From Bacillota bacterium (lineage in GTDB: Bacteria; Bacillota; Bacilli; Tumebacillales; Effusibacillaceae), in assembly GCA_020059765.1 (NCBI GenBank), contig JAGVBM010000387.1:1-5182 (forward strand): a DNA stretch of 5,182 nucleotides, written 5' to 3'. Shown one piece after another: positions 4,961-5,182 of the stretch. A program made the position numbers and the translations under genes. Numbering within the stretch: the first letter of the stretch is position 1; each line of letters begins with the position of its first letter. The notes under the pieces are model-generated. The model saw nothing but the letters and a program-made list of their open reading frames with translations. It was not told the origin of the DNA and made no database searches.

Positions 4961-4989
4961 TTGACTCCTCGATGATTGCAGGATACATT
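4961..4989 (+). promoter_or_regulatory. Sigma-A promoter for the HAD gene
   Basis: TTGACT (4961-4966) and TACATT (4984-4989) are separated by exactly 17 bp, each one or two bases from consensus. This promoter lies just after the SASP terminator and 56 bp before the HAD start codon, so the gene is probably vegetatively expressed and independent of the spore gene. Confidence 0.65.
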
Positions 4990-5045
4990 ACATGGGTAAC
5001 ATGTTGAATCGGAAATGAACGAACGGTAAAGCGAGGTTACCATTC

Positions 5046-5182
5046 ATGAGACGCCGTTTGATAACCATCGATCTGGACGGGACCACACTGACGAACAACA
5101 AAACGATTTTGGCCCGGACCAAGAAAGTGCTGCAGCAAGCTCGGGAATTGGGACATGAAGTTTTGATTGCCACAGGGAGGCC
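5046..5182 (+). CDS. Cof-type HAD-IIB family hydrolase (5' part only)
   Basis: Only the first 45 complete codons lie in the window. They show HAD motif I as I8-D-L-D-G-T13 (nucleophile D9, acid D11) directly at the N-terminus, as in Cof/YidA-type phosphatases. A helix, TKKVLQQARELGHEVLIATGR, then leads into motif II (T43-G-R). These cytoplasmic Mg-dependent enzymes usually dephosphorylate sugar phosphates or similar small molecules; the substrate cannot be inferred from the fragment. ATG at 5046 is preceded by GAGG (5033-5036), 9 nt away. Part of that ribosome binding site lies beside an inverted repeat, GGTAAC (4995-5000) / GTTACC (5036-5041). The rest of the gene runs off the right edge. 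Confidence 0.9.
   Translation, partial: MRRRLITIDLDGTTLTNNKTILARTKKVLQQARELGHEVLIATGR

Noticed and set aside
1..5182. CRISPR array, tRNA/rRNA, IS element or phage genes
   Set aside because: There are no regularly spaced repeats, no tRNA cloverleaf, no transposase or integrase, and no terminal inverted repeats with target duplications.

Overview
The window reads as chromosomal DNA from an endospore-forming member of the Bacilli. The evidence is an alpha/beta-type small acid-soluble spore protein, an RsfA-family prespore regulator, strong AAAGGAG-type ribosome binding sites, frequent TTG and GTG starts, and two enoyl-ACP reductases (FabI and FabL), a pairing known from Bacillus subtilis. Base composition is near 50% GC. 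An Alicyclobacillaceae-like or related lineage is plausible, but the sequence does not fix it.

Layout from left to right: a ~220-base stretch with no recognisable gene; a short plus-strand HesB/IscA-like gene (222-530) with an in-frame TGA at the conserved first cysteine position and a bSECIS-like hairpin just after it; a strong terminator; fabI on the minus strand (614-1384), whose stop codon lies on the junction of a perfect 21-bp tandem duplication; a membrane-anchored YkuE-like metallophosphoesterase, also minus (1561-2445). Divergent from it are a DUF402 nucleoside tri/diphosphatase-like gene (2600-3070) and fabL (3117-3878), both plus. A long hairpin separates fabL from the convergent rsfA (3974-4525, minus). 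An alpha/beta SASP gene (4672-4887, plus) diverges from rsfA across a short region with forespore-type promoter sequences on both sides. The window ends inside a Cof-type HAD hydrolase gene (from 5046).

Functionally there is a fatty-acid elongation theme (FabI and FabL catalyse the same last step of the cycle) and a forespore theme (RsfA regulator beside a spore DNA-coating protein). The phosphoesterase, the DUF402 protein and the HAD protein are housekeeping phosphatase-type enzymes with undefined substrates here.

The most notable observation is the HesB-like gene. Conventional gene calling would give a 64-residue fragment starting at 336, or nothing. Read through the TGA at 324-326 it is a full-length ~102-residue A-type Fe-S scaffold-like protein with selenocysteine at residue 35. 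The supporting hairpin has its loop guanines about 30 nt downstream of the TGA.
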